Of a stretch of 64,000 nucleotides of DNA, positions 8,307 through 17,203 are shown piece after piece. Position 1 is the stretch's first letter, and every line of letters begins with the position of its first letter. The position numbers were made by a program, and so were the translations under genes. The notes beneath the pieces are model-generated. The model made no database searches and was not told where the DNA came from. It was given only the letters and a program-made list of their open reading frames with translations. This DNA comes from Lachnospiraceae bacterium oral taxon 500. Its GTDB lineage: Bacteria; Bacillota; Clostridia; Lachnospirales; Vallitaleaceae. The stretch covers positions 561,001-625,000 of the forward strand of contig CP027241.1 of NCBI GenBank assembly GCA_002999035.1. The letters are read 5' to 3'.

Positions 8307-9371
8307 TTATTTAGTGACAACCGTCCAGTTGCCGTTTTCATCACATTCCGCCAAAACTTCATTGATGATATCCTCGCCGATGGTAAAGAAGCGGCGAATA
8401 TTTTCCAGCGTCTGCTCGGCGATATTGGTCAGCGCTTCCCTGGTAAAGAAAGCCTGATGCGAGGTAACCAGCACATTGTTTAAAGACAACAGCCGGGCCA
8501 GCACATCATCGGTAATAATCGAATCCGAACAATCCTCAAAGAAATACTCACTTTCTTCTTCATACACATCCAGCCCCGCCGCGATCACCTTTCGAGTTTT
8601 CAGTGCCTCCACCAAATCCTCTGAATTAATAAGACCGCCGCGCGAAGTATTGATAATCATCACGCCGTCCTTCATCTTGGCAATGCTCTCCTTATTTATC
8701 ATATGATAGCTTTCATCCGTCAAGGGGCAATGCAGGGAAATAATATCCGACTTGCAGAACAACTGGTCTAAATCAGTATATTCCACATTCAGCTTCGGGT
8801 TCGGGTACTTATCATATGCCAGCACCTTCATACCGAAACCCTTGACAATATCAATAAAGGCCTGTCCGATCCGGCCGGTACCGATAATGCCGGCAGTCTT
8901 GCCCCGCAGGTCAAAGCCCATCAGACCGTTGATGCTGAAGTTGTTTTCTCTCGTCCGGTTGTACGCCCGATGCGTTTGCCGGTTCAGGGTCAAAATCATG
9001 GCCATGGCGTGTTCGGCAATGGCATAAGGACTGTACGCCGGCACCCTGACAATATGAATCTTGCCGCTGGCCGTCCGGAAATCAACATTATTATAGCCGG
9101 CCGCTCTCATGGCAATCAGAGTAATGCCGTTGGCGACCAGCGCTTCAATCGTTTTGGTTCCCAAATCATCGTTGACAAAGGCACAAACCACGTCAAAGCC
9201 CTTGGCCAGAGGCGCGGTTTCTTCATTTAACTTATACTCAAAAAACTTAATCTTATAATTGTATTTTTCATTCAGCTCCGTAAAAAAGCGGACATCATAG
9301 GGCTTGGCATCAAACAGCGCAATCTTTAAATGCTCATTGGTCGTTTCCAATAACTCTCTTTTCTTTTCCAT
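8307..9371 (-). CDS. D-lactate dehydrogenase-like 2-hydroxyacid dehydrogenase
   Basis: It probably reduces pyruvate or a related 2-keto acid with NADH to the D-hydroxy acid. The 354-residue product is slightly long for the 330-residue LdhA type. The Rossmann motif GIIGTGRIGQAF is at about 163-172. The catalytic triad is visible: Arg244 in NTSRGGLIN, Glu in GLDVYEEE at about 267-274, and His305 in VTSHQAFFT. AGGAAGG precedes the ATG. It is monocistronic. The short repeat AATACTGTT occurs twice upstream and might be an operator. D-LDH is the best match, but other hydroxyacid substrates are possible. Confidence 0.88.
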   Translation of the reverse strand: MEKKRELLETTNEHLKIALFDAKPYDVRFFTELNEKYNYKIKFFEYKLNEETAPLAKGFDVVCAFVNDDLGTKTIEALVANGITLIAMRAAGYNNVDFRTASGKIHIVRVPAYSPYAIAEHAMAMILTLNRQTHRAYNRTRENNFSINGLMGFDLRGKTAGIIGTGRIGQAFIDIVKGFGMKVLAYDKYPNPKLNVEYTDLDQLFCKSDIISLHCPLTDESYHMINKESIAKMKDGVMIINTSRGGLINSEDLVEALKTRKVIAAGLDVYEEESEYFFEDCSDSIITDDVLARLLSLNNVLVTSHQAFFTREALTNIAEQTLENIRRFFTIGEDIINEVLAECDENGNWTVVTK

Positions 9372-9528
9372 TTATTTTCCTTCCTATTACAATACTGTTT
9401 ATAATACTGTTGCTGTTTCCGGTCTCCTGTTTTGCCCAACCTGATTCCTTACCGTTTTTGCTTTTCCGGCTTTTCGTTGCCTGCCGTGCACCCAAATAAA
9501 CATCACTTTCCGCCTGCCCGCTGCTCAG

Positions 9529-10011
9529 CTAATTTACCTGGCCGCGCTCATCTGCCAGCAGATTGCCGCTGTCAGCCGCCGCCGTTGCCAGCTGGTCGCA
9601 GCGCTCGTTCTGCGGGTGCCCGTTATGCCCCCGCACCCATCTGTACTCAACTTTGTGCTCCTGCATCAGTTGGAGCAGCCGCTTCCATAAATCCTGATTT
9701 TTGACTTCTTCGTTTTTGCCCCTAATCCAGTTGTTTTTTTGCCAGGCCGCCACCCAGCCCTGGCCAAAAGCGTCAACAATATACTTGGAATCGGAAAAAA
9801 CGGTCACCTCGCAGCCGGTTTTTAGCTCCTCCAAGCCTTTAATCACCGCCAAAAGCTCCATCCGGTTATTGGTCGTCTGCCGGTAACCAGCCGACAGTTC
9901 CCGCCGGTGGAGCTGGCCGCCGGCATCGACATATTCTAAAATACTGCCGTAGCCGCCGTTGCCGGGATTGCCCCGACAGGCTCCGTCGGTATATAATGTT
10001 ATTTTTTTCAT
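9529..10011 (-). CDS. rnhA: ribonuclease HI
   Basis: RNase HI cuts RNA in RNA:DNA hybrids, for example primers and R-loops. The 160-residue product has the metal-binding DEDD set: Asp in LYTDGACRGNPGNGG, Glu in NNRMELLAVI, Asp in VFSDSKYIVDA and Asp in NERCDQLA. The handle region WKRLLQ..HKVEYRWVRGHNG is of the bacterial HI type. Its ATG overlaps the stop of relQ by four bases, so it is the last gene of an NlpC/P60-relQ-rnhA operon. Confidence 0.96.
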   Translation of the reverse strand: MKKITLYTDGACRGNPGNGGYGSILEYVDAGGQLHRRELSAGYRQTTNNRMELLAVIKGLEELKTGCEVTVFSDSKYIVDAFGQGWVAAWQKNNWIRGKNEEVKNQDLWKRLLQLMQEHKVEYRWVRGHNGHPQNERCDQLATAAADSGNLLADERGQVN

Positions 10012-10682
10012 CCTTCGTCCTTTTCCGTCATTTCAATCCGGTTGCGAATCCGCTCCATCCGCTCGTCCAGTGCCGTAATGATATCGGCACATTCCCGCAG
10101 TTCCTCGGAAATCTCATCGGCATTCGGTAAATCTTTTTTGTAATGCAGTTTATGATCCAGGCTTGCCCAAAAGTCCATAGCAATCGTCCGAAACTGCACT
10201 TCTACCTTGATATTTTTCTTACCGGTGGATAAAAAAATCGGAATCTCCATGATCAGATGCAGGCTCCGATAGCCGTTCGGCTTGGGATGAACGATGTAGT
10301 CCTTTTTCATCAACAGCCGAACGTCGTCCTGCTGGATCAAAAGATTGGCCAGACTATAAATGTCGTCAATAAAAGAACAGATAATTCGGATTCCCGCCAC
10401 GTCAAATAAGTTTTCCTCAATGCTTTCCAGCGTTGTCGGAAAGCCCTTGCGCCGCAGTTTTTCCATAATACTGAGCGGCTGCTTGACCCGGGTTTTAATC
10501 GACTCAAATGGATTTCGATTGTGCTGAATCGAAAATTCCTCATTTAATATCTTCAGCTTTGTTTCCATTTCCAGTAATGCCGATTCGTATTGAAGCATTA
10601 AGTTCATAAACGGCCCCGCCTGCTCCCATAAAACCTGCGGATCCTGTAAATTAGCGACATCGGCTAAACTAAATTTCTCCAT
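10008..10682 (-). CDS. relQ: small alarmone synthetase (RelQ/YjbM type)
   Basis: It makes (p)ppGpp from ATP and GDP or GTP. The protein of about 224 residues has only the RelA/SpoT synthetase domain and no HD hydrolase, TGS or ACT domains, which is the small synthetase layout. Key motifs are GIRIICSFIDDIY, YIVHPKPNGYRSLHL with the GYRSLH loop, and VEVQFRTIAMDFWASLDH with the catalytic EVQFRT. A helical C-terminus allows tetramer formation in the family. The ATG at 10682 follows GAGAGGAAAGAG. It is 32 bases after the NlpC/P60 gene and overlaps rnhA by four bases. Confidence 0.93.
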   Translation of the reverse strand: MEKFSLADVANLQDPQVLWEQAGPFMNLMLQYESALLEMETKLKILNEEFSIQHNRNPFESIKTRVKQPLSIMEKLRRKGFPTTLESIEENLFDVAGIRIICSFIDDIYSLANLLIQQDDVRLLMKKDYIVHPKPNGYRSLHLIMEIPIFLSTGKKNIKVEVQFRTIAMDFWASLDHKLHYKKDLPNADEISEELRECADIITALDERMERIRNRIEMTEKDEG

Positions 10683-10714
10683 TTTCTCTTTCCTCTCCGG
10701 CATGGTCTTTCTTC

Positions 10715-11728
10715 TTATTTAAGAGTAATGAAATCTGACCGCAACCGACCATAGGCATAAAAATGATTTGCCCAATACGGATCGGACAGCGGAGTAATCT
10801 GCACCTGATTGCCGGCAGCATGAATGATTTGACCGTTTCCGATATAAATAGCAGAATGGGTGACCGTTGCTCTGGTTGAATAAGTACGGGTAAAAAAGAC
10901 CAGATCCCCGACCTTTAAATCTGCCGCCGCAACCGGCTCACACAACGCAAACAGCGACTGTGAAGAACCTCTGGTATAAGAAGCCGTCCCCGAAGTGGTC
11001 AGCACCCAATGGACAAAACCGGAACAGTCAAAAGCATTCGGCCCGGCCGCTCCGCCGACATACGGCATTCCCAAACGGGACTTAGCCAGTTCCAGCAAGG
11101 AAGTCTGGTGACTCGTCCAATCCTGCTGCTGCGCCTGCTCCGCCAAATATTTTAAAAACTCCTCGACAAACTTGGCTTCTGACACCATCCGTTCCGGCAG
11201 CTTAATCTTCTGCAATATTCTGTCATTTTTTTGATAAATAAACAGCGAAGAAGTTTCCGGCAGCCATTGATAGGGAATATCCAACGCTGTCAGCACCTCG
11301 GCAATCGGAACAGCAACGCCGCTGCCCGGGACAACATCCGGCGAGATATCGGCCGCCGTTTCGCCCTTATAGTAAATCTTATTTTCCGGCAGAGAAATAC
11401 GCAGCGTATTGCCTCGCCACATCAAAATCGCCGAAAAATCCTGTAAGTTCCAGGTAATCGGCAAACCACATGCTTCTTCCATCAGTGACAACGGCACATA
11501 GGTTCGGCCGTCACGAATGTACGGCCCCCAAGCTGCTGTTCTCACTTCTCCGTCCGCCAGATATTCCGTTTCATCAACCGCCAGATAAAGGCTGTTAATG
11601 GGGCTGTCTACTGCCAATTCTTTTCTGATTTCCGCATTCCGGGAAAGATGTTCTTTGGTCATCGCCTGCACCGGAGATGCACTGCCCAAGGCCAGCACCG
11701 CCGCCGCTATCATCAAATATTTTTTCAA
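10715..11728 (-). CDS. secreted NlpC/P60 peptidoglycan endopeptidase with copper-amine-oxidase N-like domain
   Basis: This is a likely D,L-endopeptidase of the cell wall. A TTG start five bases after GCGGAGG gives MKKYLMIAAAVLALGS followed by a signal-peptidase site near SPVQA. Residues about 45-170 resemble a copper amine oxidase N-terminal-like domain (DGRTYVPLSLMEEACG), a fold often seen on clostridial wall proteins. The NlpC/P60 domain follows with the catalytic Cys in FDCSGFVHW and His in VTHSAIYIGNG, then IIHAAGN. It is first in the operon with relQ and rnhA, and its promoter sits in a repeated 40-base sequence. Confidence 0.9.
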   Translation of the reverse strand: MKKYLMIAAAVLALGSASPVQAMTKEHLSRNAEIRKELAVDSPINSLYLAVDETEYLADGEVRTAAWGPYIRDGRTYVPLSLMEEACGLPITWNLQDFSAILMWRGNTLRISLPENKIYYKGETAADISPDVVPGSGVAVPIAEVLTALDIPYQWLPETSSLFIYQKNDRILQKIKLPERMVSEAKFVEEFLKYLAEQAQQQDWTSHQTSLLELAKSRLGMPYVGGAAGPNAFDCSGFVHWVLTTSGTASYTRGSSQSLFALCEPVAAADLKVGDLVFFTRTYSTRATVTHSAIYIGNGQIIHAAGNQVQITPLSDPYWANHFYAYGRLRSDFITLK

Positions 11729-11824
11729 AACTGCCTCCGCTCTCTCTTCATCCAAATTATTATCGCGATCCGATTAGAGCACAATTCAGTGAAATTGCAC
11801 TGTTTTTTAACCATATCCTTATTT

Positions 11825-11852
11825 ATTATATCAAAAAAGCCGGATAAATCAA
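11825..11852 (-). promoter_or_regulatory. promoter of the NlpC/P60-relQ-rnhA operon, part of a duplicated 40-mer
   Basis: On the minus strand TTGATT, a 16-base spacer and TATAAT form a promoter about 97 bases before the TTG start. The surrounding 40 bases (11825-11864) recur at 22351-22390 with one mismatch. Confidence 0.7.
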
Positions 11853-11898
11853 GTTAAAGTTTTTTTGGTTTTTTTTAAAGTATTTTATACTCCTTCTT

Positions 11899-13503
11899 TT
11901 AATTGGCTCTTTCTTTCCACTCCAGGAATTCCTCAAAGCTTCCGGTATAATCAATACATCTGCTTTCTCCCGGCATCGGCAGCTCAATGATACGATTGGC
12001 AATGGTATCGATCAATTGATGATCATGAGTGCATAGCAGGACATTCCCCTTAAACGCCTCCAAGCCGTCGGTCAGCGCGGCAATGCTTTCCAAATCAAGA
12101 TGATTGGTCGGCTGATCCAGAAGTACCACATTGGCACTGCTCATCATCATTCGGCTGAACATACAGCGTACTTTTTCACCTCCCGAAAGAACTTTTACCG
12201 GCTTAAAGACTTCATCGCCCGAGAAAATCATCCTGCCCAAAAAGCCACGCAAATAGGTTTCCGTCGGCTCCGGCGCATATTGGCGAATCCATTCCAAGAT
12301 ATTGAAGTCACAGTTTTCAAAATATTCGGTATTATCTTTGGGAAAATAGCTCTGGCTGGTGGAAACACCCCATTTAAAGCTTCCTTCATCCGCCTCAAGC
12401 TCACCTGCCAAGATTTGCATCAGTACAGTTTGCCCAAGCTCATTATCTCCGACAAAGGCAATCTTATCTCCCTTTGCCATGGTGAAGCTGACATTATCCA
12501 AAACCTTTACTCCGTGGACGGTCTTACTGATACTATCCACAGTCAAAATATCTTTTCCTGCTTCTCTTTCCGGCGTAAACTGAATAAATGGATATCTGCG
12601 GCTGGATGCCGGCATATCTTCTACCTGAATCGAGTCCAAAATCTTTTTTCTGCTGGTTGCTTGTTTGGACTTGGAACGATTGGCAGAAAAGCGCTGAATA
12701 AAGGCTTGCAGCTCTTTAATCACTTCTTCTCTCTTTTTCGCCTGATTGCGCAGCAGTTGCTGCATCAATCGGGAAGATTCATACCAAAAATCGTAGTTAC
12801 CGGCATACATCTTGACTTGACCGTAATCAATATCGACAATATGGGTACAAACCGCATTTAAAAAGTGGCGATCATGGCTGACTACAATTACCGTACCGGC
12901 ATAGTCCATCAGAAAGTTTTCCAGCCAAGCAATGCTGTTTAAGTCCAGTCCATTGGTCGGCTCGTCGAGTAAAATAACACTGGGATTACCAAAAAGCGCC
13001 TTTGCCAAAAGAACTTTTACTTTTTGTTTTCCGGTCAACTCGGACATATAGCTATGGTAGTCCACATCGGTCAATCCCAATCCCCGAAGCAATGCCGCCG
13101 CTTCATCTTCCGCTTCCCAGCCGCCCATTTCCGAAAACTTTTCTTCCAGTTCCGCCACTTTTTCTCCATCTTCCGTAGAAAAATCTTCTTTGCTGTAAAG
13201 CCTTTCTTTTTCTTTTATGATTTCGTACATTTGCGGATTGCCCATTAAGACGGTTTCCATAATCGGCTTGTCATCATATTTGAAATGATCCTGCTCCAAT
13301 ACGCTCAAACGGCAGCCTTGCTTTAAAGAAACTGTACCGGTGGTTGGCTCCATTGCGCCATACAATACTTTCAACAGCGTCGATTTTCCTGACCCGTTGG
13401 CTCCGATAATTCCATAGCAATTGCCCTCTGTAAACTTTAAATCAACCTCTTTATAAAGTGTTGTTCCGGCAAACTGCAAACTCACATCTGTAACTTGTAA
13501 CAT
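11899..13503 (-). CDS. ABC-F family ATPase (YbiT/YkpA-like)
   Basis: ABC-F proteins are soluble twin-ATPase factors that act on the ribosome in translation or antibiotic resistance. The 534-residue protein has two ABC domains and no membrane segment. Domain 1 has Walker A GANGSGKST (about 34-42), signature LTGKQKVKV and Walker B VILLDEPTNGLD. The linker is rich in Lys/Arg (ANRSKSKQATSRKK). Domain 2 has GDNELGQT in place of GxxGxGKT, LSGGEKVRC, and LLDQPTNHLD, where Gln replaces the catalytic Glu. AGGAGGAAAAGA precedes the ATG. Domain 2 may bind but not hydrolyse ATP. It is monocistronic. Whether it gives resistance cannot be told from sequence. Confidence 0.9.
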   Translation of the reverse strand: MLQVTDVSLQFAGTTLYKEVDLKFTEGNCYGIIGANGSGKSTLLKVLYGAMEPTTGTVSLKQGCRLSVLEQDHFKYDDKPIMETVLMGNPQMYEIIKEKERLYSKEDFSTEDGEKVAELEEKFSEMGGWEAEDEAAALLRGLGLTDVDYHSYMSELTGKQKVKVLLAKALFGNPSVILLDEPTNGLDLNSIAWLENFLMDYAGTVIVVSHDRHFLNAVCTHIVDIDYGQVKMYAGNYDFWYESSRLMQQLLRNQAKKREEVIKELQAFIQRFSANRSKSKQATSRKKILDSIQVEDMPASSRRYPFIQFTPEREAGKDILTVDSISKTVHGVKVLDNVSFTMAKGDKIAFVGDNELGQTVLMQILAGELEADEGSFKWGVSTSQSYFPKDNTEYFENCDFNILEWIRQYAPEPTETYLRGFLGRMIFSGDEVFKPVKVLSGGEKVRCMFSRMMMSSANVVLLDQPTNHLDLESIAALTDGLEAFKGNVLLCTHDHQLIDTIANRIIELPMPGESRCIDYTGSFEEFLEWKERAN

Positions 13504-13576
13504 TCTTTTCCTCCTAATTGTGTCCTAAACGGCATTCCATTCTTTTCTCCTTCAGTGAAAGGAAAGCCTGCATGTG

Positions 13577-13604
13577 ATTATATCAGAGCTTGAATTTTTG
13601 TCAA
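13577..13604 (-). promoter_or_regulatory. promoter of the ABC-F gene
   Basis: On the minus strand TTGACA, a 16-base spacer and TATAAT lie about 75 bases before the ABC-F start. Confidence 0.75.
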
Positions 13605-13641
13605 TAAAAGAATCGTCCAAAGACTGTGGTATCAGCAAAAA

Positions 13642-13665
13642 AGAGCTGCTAAAAACAGCAGCTCT
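13642..13665 (-). terminator. terminator of the histidine phosphatase gene
   Basis: AGAGCTGCT and AGCAGCTCT form a perfect 9-bp stem with a six-base loop. On the minus strand it ends in CTCTTTTTTGC, about 50 bases after the stop at 13716. Confidence 0.85.
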
Positions 13666-13715
13666 GGCACTCCCAAAATATGACAGGCTTATCTTTAAAT
13701 GCCCCTAAACACACT

Positions 13716-14231
13716 TTATAAATTAAATTCAACAATTTCACCTAACTTCGGATTATATCCGGTCACTGCCTGAATCATCATGCTATGACCGACCACAATG
13801 ACCTTATCATATTGGCTGTATTTTTCCAGGACTTTACACACCCGCTCTGCCATTAACTGTCGGCTTTCCCAGTTCCTGTCCTGACCGGGCGGATAATCAC
13901 CATTTAAACTAAAATATTCGGCACAGGCCAACTCCGCTCTGCTGTCTTCTTCATACATGTAATTCTTATTGGCCAGCCATTCATGCAAATCGGTTTCTAC
14001 TTCCAATTTCACATTTAATTTTCTGGATAAAATCGCCGCTGATTGCAAAGCTCTGGTATATGGTGAACTAATAATCAAATCGGCATCCTGCAGGCGTTCA
14101 TCCTTGGCGGTTTGTTTTATTTGCTTTTTCCCTTTCTCAGCCAAAGAGGCTAAATTAACCCCATAACCCTGATATATTTTTTGATTATGTTCCGAATAAT
14201 CAGTTTTACCATGACGCACAAAATAAAACAC
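13716..14231 (-). CDS. histidine phosphatase (phosphoglycerate mutase-like)
   Basis: The 171-residue protein belongs to the histidine phosphatase superfamily. The phosphorylated His is in FVRHGKTDY near the N-terminus, the second catalytic His is in VVGHSMMIQAVTG, and IISSPYTRALQSA carries the conserved Arg. The sequence is shorter than glycolytic phosphoglycerate mutase, so a phosphatase acting on a small phosphorylated substrate is more likely. It has its own terminator; the lipoprotein gene upstream ends 77 bases before it. Confidence 0.85.
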   Translation of the reverse strand: MFYFVRHGKTDYSEHNQKIYQGYGVNLASLAEKGKKQIKQTAKDERLQDADLIISSPYTRALQSAAILSRKLNVKLEVETDLHEWLANKNYMYEEDSRAELACAEYFSLNGDYPPGQDRNWESRQLMAERVCKVLEKYSQYDKVIVVGHSMMIQAVTGYNPKLGEIVEFNL

Positions 14232-14308
14232 AACTCCTCCTTATATCAACCGCAATCTCAGGTGTATAAAACCCCATTGAAATCCAGCATTTTTACTCAT
14301 AGACGACT

Positions 14309-15610
14309 CTACCACATATGATTGCCGTAAATAATATCATAACTCTGCGTAGCGTGGTTAAAACTCCCAACTTTGGTGCCATCCTGATTGATAAAAAACA
14401 AATATGAAATATGGTCATCATCCCCAACTTTAACCCCAATAGAATATGCTTTGTCATGAATTTCCTCAAAGAACACCATATCCCCTGCCAGAAAAGTCAG
14501 CTTTTCCTTGTCAAAATCCAGAAATTCCAGCTTTTTGACAATATCTTCCGTTTCCTGGGCAGCATTTTTGGCGGTTATTTTTTTCTTGGGATAATTCGAC
14601 GCCGGATTTTGATAAATCAACTTTCCTGTCTCCACATCATAAATACTTTGGGTCGCTTTCTCAATATCAAAACAGCCTAAATATTCTTGAGTTTGTTCAT
14701 GGAAAAGCATAATTCTGGCACAGCCTTCCGGTTCTTCGCCTTCCGAATAAGGCGGATTATCAAAATCCCAGTTTTCCAAATCATATTTCCAGGTATAATC
14801 CCATTTGGATTCAATATAGCCCGCTTCTGCCAGCCCGCTTAATAAAAATTCAAGATTGGTATATCCATCATAGGCATCCGGCACATACCAAATCACCTGA
14901 TCATTCGGTATACGATAAATGCCATTGGGGCCGGCCGTAAAAAATACCATGCCTGTTTTTAAATTAATATAAAAACAGGCCACGGATGCCCATTCCTTAT
15001 TGTCAATAAATGTCTGCTGCGCTTCTGCATCTGGAAACAGCAAATATGTCATATACGGTCCCGGATAACGCTCCCGCACTATATTTACGCCATGATCAAA
15101 TCCCATGTCATGCATAGCTTTGCGATACAAATCATCATCCGTAACCAAAAACAAATACTGATCCGGAAATTCTCCAACCGGTGCGCTTATATCCAATTCC
15201 AATCCTTTTCTCTTTAACAGCATATCATATTTCCAGTATTCTTCCAGTATAATCTCTCGGCACTCCTTATCCGTTAACAATACATTTTTCTCTTTTGGCA
15301 ATGGCTTTTGATCGATGTTATCTTCCTGTTTCTGGGTTTTATTTTTATTGTTCCAGACTTTGACTTTTGAGGAATCTTGTTTTTTGTCTTTTTTCGAAGT
15401 TTTTTCCGATTCTTTTTCGGTATCGGCTTTCTCTACCTTATCTTCTTCCTTGTTTTCCTTGTCTTTTGACTCTGTCTCAGCTTCCGCCTTTTTATCCCCG
15501 AAAAAATTAAGGTTCAAACCGGAGCACGCTGATAAACTAATGGTCAAAAAAAACAGCACGAACAAAACTCTCCCTTTCCCTCCCACTCTACTTTGATTGT
15601 TTTTTTTCAT
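14309..15610 (-). CDS. hypothetical lipoprotein with charged linker
   Basis: I do not recognise the family. The N-terminus is a lipoprotein signal: positively charged start, hydrophobic FVLFFLTISL and lipobox LSAC, giving a lipidated Cys near residue 29. Residues about 40-105 are a Lys/Glu/Asp-rich low-complexity linker (KDKENKEEDKVEKADTEKES). The rest looks globular, rich in Tyr, Trp and Asp, and could carry PepSY-like elements at the C-terminus (YIYDVETGKLIY-like repeats). A GGGAGGGAG site precedes the ATG. It is expected to sit on the outer face of the membrane. It lies just downstream of deoR on the same strand. Confidence 0.8.
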   Translation of the reverse strand: MKKNNQSRVGGKGRVLFVLFFLTISLSACSGLNLNFFGDKKAEAETESKDKENKEEDKVEKADTEKESEKTSKKDKKQDSSKVKVWNNKNKTQKQEDNIDQKPLPKEKNVLLTDKECREIILEEYWKYDMLLKRKGLELDISAPVGEFPDQYLFLVTDDDLYRKAMHDMGFDHGVNIVRERYPGPYMTYLLFPDAEAQQTFIDNKEWASVACFYINLKTGMVFFTAGPNGIYRIPNDQVIWYVPDAYDGYTNLEFLLSGLAEAGYIESKWDYTWKYDLENWDFDNPPYSEGEEPEGCARIMLFHEQTQEYLGCFDIEKATQSIYDVETGKLIYQNPASNYPKKKITAKNAAQETEDIVKKLEFLDFDKEKLTFLAGDMVFFEEIHDKAYSIGVKVGDDDHISYLFFINQDGTKVGSFNHATQSYDIIYGNHMW

Positions 15611-15676
15611 AATTCTCCCTCCCTTAAAAAGTTCATAGTCACCCCTATTGTTTTAACAAACTAATCCCTGATTAAA

Positions 15677-16447
15677 TTACTCCTTCGGATATATCACATT
15701 AACTTCTTTTTCTTGCAAAAAGGTCATCCATTCTTCACTTGGTTTTTTTTCTGTAACCAAATAATCAATATGAGAAAAATCATCAATATGAATTAAGGAT
15801 ATTTTATTAAATTTAGTACTGTCAACCAACAAATACACCGTTTCCGAATTTTCCATGACTTTTCTTCTTAGTTGTGCAATTGATACATTGGAATCGGTAA
15901 TCCCTTTTTCGATAGAAACGGAACTGCATGAAATAAATGCTTTATTAAAATGATATTTATCTAGTGTTTCAAGGCAAATGTTATCATTGGTGCATTTATT
16001 TTTATTATCAATCAGCCCCCCCAGCAATACGGTACTGACATTACTATACGTTAAAAACTTATATGCTACCATAATCGCATTTGTTACTACAGTCATTGAA
16101 ATATCTTTTATAACATCAATCATAGTGAATACGGTGGAAGAATTATCTAAAAAAATGGAGTCTTTCTCTTCAAACACATCCTTAATCAACTTTGCCATAT
16201 CTTCTTTTTCGCGCAATGTCAGTTTTTGTCTAACCGAAAAATCAACATTAATTGTTGGTAACGCCTTTTCATTAAGTTTGGCCCCGCTATAAAACATAGT
16301 AATTATTCCGGCTTTCTCCAATTCCTTAAAGTCACGCCTAACGGTTTGCTCAGAAACGTCAAGCTCTTCCGCCATTTTTTTTATAGTCAAAGTTTTATTT
16401 TGGAGAAATTTGTTGTAAATCTCACTTTTTCTATCAATTGATAACAT
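15677..16447 (-). CDS. DeoR-family transcriptional regulator
   Basis: DeoR regulators bind DNA with an N-terminal helix-turn-helix and sense a sugar phosphate with a C-terminal isomerase-like domain. The 256-residue product starts MLSIDRKSEIYNKFLQNKT; the HTH is at about 15-55 (MAEELDVSEQTVRRDFKEL, a near-canonical signature). The sensor domain has FLDNSSTVFTMID and VLLGGLID. AAGGGAGAAAAAG precedes the ATG; an upstream in-frame start is rejected. It is the last gene of the PTS operon, 100 bases after the isomerase, and probably controls it. Confidence 0.92.
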   Translation of the reverse strand: MLSIDRKSEIYNKFLQNKTLTIKKMAEELDVSEQTVRRDFKELEKAGIITMFYSGAKLNEKALPTINVDFSVRQKLTLREKEDMAKLIKDVFEEKDSIFLDNSSTVFTMIDVIKDISMTVVTNAIMVAYKFLTYSNVSTVLLGGLIDNKNKCTNDNICLETLDKYHFNKAFISCSSVSIEKGITDSNVSIAQLRRKVMENSETVYLLVDSTKFNKISLIHIDDFSHIDYLVTEKKPSEEWMTFLQEKEVNVIYPKE

Positions 16448-16546
16448 CTTTTTCTCCCTTATCTTCGCTCTGCTTATTTTATTTATAAATGCAATCAAGA
16501 AAACCAAAGCGAAATGCTCTGATTTTCTTGTGCATGAAAGAGATTT

Positions 16547-17191
16547 TTATTTTTCCAATAATTCTTTTATGTACTTTTCTATTTTACCACTTTTTGCGTT
16601 ATTATAAAACAATTTTTTAAATTCTTTATAATTAATCAAACCATACAATCTTTCTTGATCCAGCCGCCGAATCACTTCTTCAATCGGATACTGAGCCGGT
16701 CTTTTCGTCCACTCCATCATTTTAATTCTACTTTTTCTTTCTGCCTCAGCATATTCATCTGGATAGCCTTTACCAAACGGCTGCTCAAACAGCGCTCTAA
16801 ATACATACCGTAAATTGACCTCTGCCCCCCAACCATAATACTGCGCAAATGGGATAGAGATGGCATTTCCGGCATTCACCTGACTAAACAAATATGCATC
16901 AAGCGGAGTATTGACATATCCACAAACCAAATTAGAAAAAGCATTGCATGAAATCATTGCGCCTTGCCCTGTACCGCAACCGGTTACTATAAAATCCGCC
17001 GCCTGACTTTCCATCAAGATAGAGGCAATGACTCCAATCTGAGTAAAATTAATTTCATGTTCATCCTTTTCCGAAAACATGCCATAATTATCAACCTCAT
17101 GTCCTCTTGGTTCCGCTTCTGATGCCAAAATCTCATAAATCAAACTATTTTTCCCAGCCTGCGAATCTTCATTAATCAGAGCAACTCTCAT
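16547..17191 (-). CDS. RpiB/LacAB-family sugar-phosphate isomerase
   Basis: The family interconverts aldose and ketose phosphates (ribose-5-P or galactose-6-P). The 214-residue product starts MRVALINEDSQAGKN, and contains FIVTGCGTGQGAMISCNAF, matching the catalytic Cys/GTG loop of RpiB/LacAB, and GNAISIPFAQYYG. It is longer than RpiB (about 150), with a C-terminal extension of about 60 residues (KRPAQYPIEEVIRRLDQE). AAGGAGG precedes the ATG. It lies 13 bases after the PTS IID gene. The actual substrate is probably the PTS product and is unknown. Confidence 0.85.
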   Translation of the reverse strand: MRVALINEDSQAGKNSLIYEILASEAEPRGHEVDNYGMFSEKDEHEINFTQIGVIASILMESQAADFIVTGCGTGQGAMISCNAFSNLVCGYVNTPLDAYLFSQVNAGNAISIPFAQYYGWGAEVNLRYVFRALFEQPFGKGYPDEYAEAERKSRIKMMEWTKRPAQYPIEEVIRRLDQERLYGLINYKEFKKLFYNNAKSGKIEKYIKELLEK

Positions 17192-17203
17192 GGTATTCCT
17201 CCT

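Noticed and set aside
11599-11755. Upstream ATG start for the NlpC/P60 protein
   Set aside because: The longer reading adds acidic residues before the signal peptide and has no ribosome site; the TTG five bases after GCGGAGG gives a normal signal peptide.
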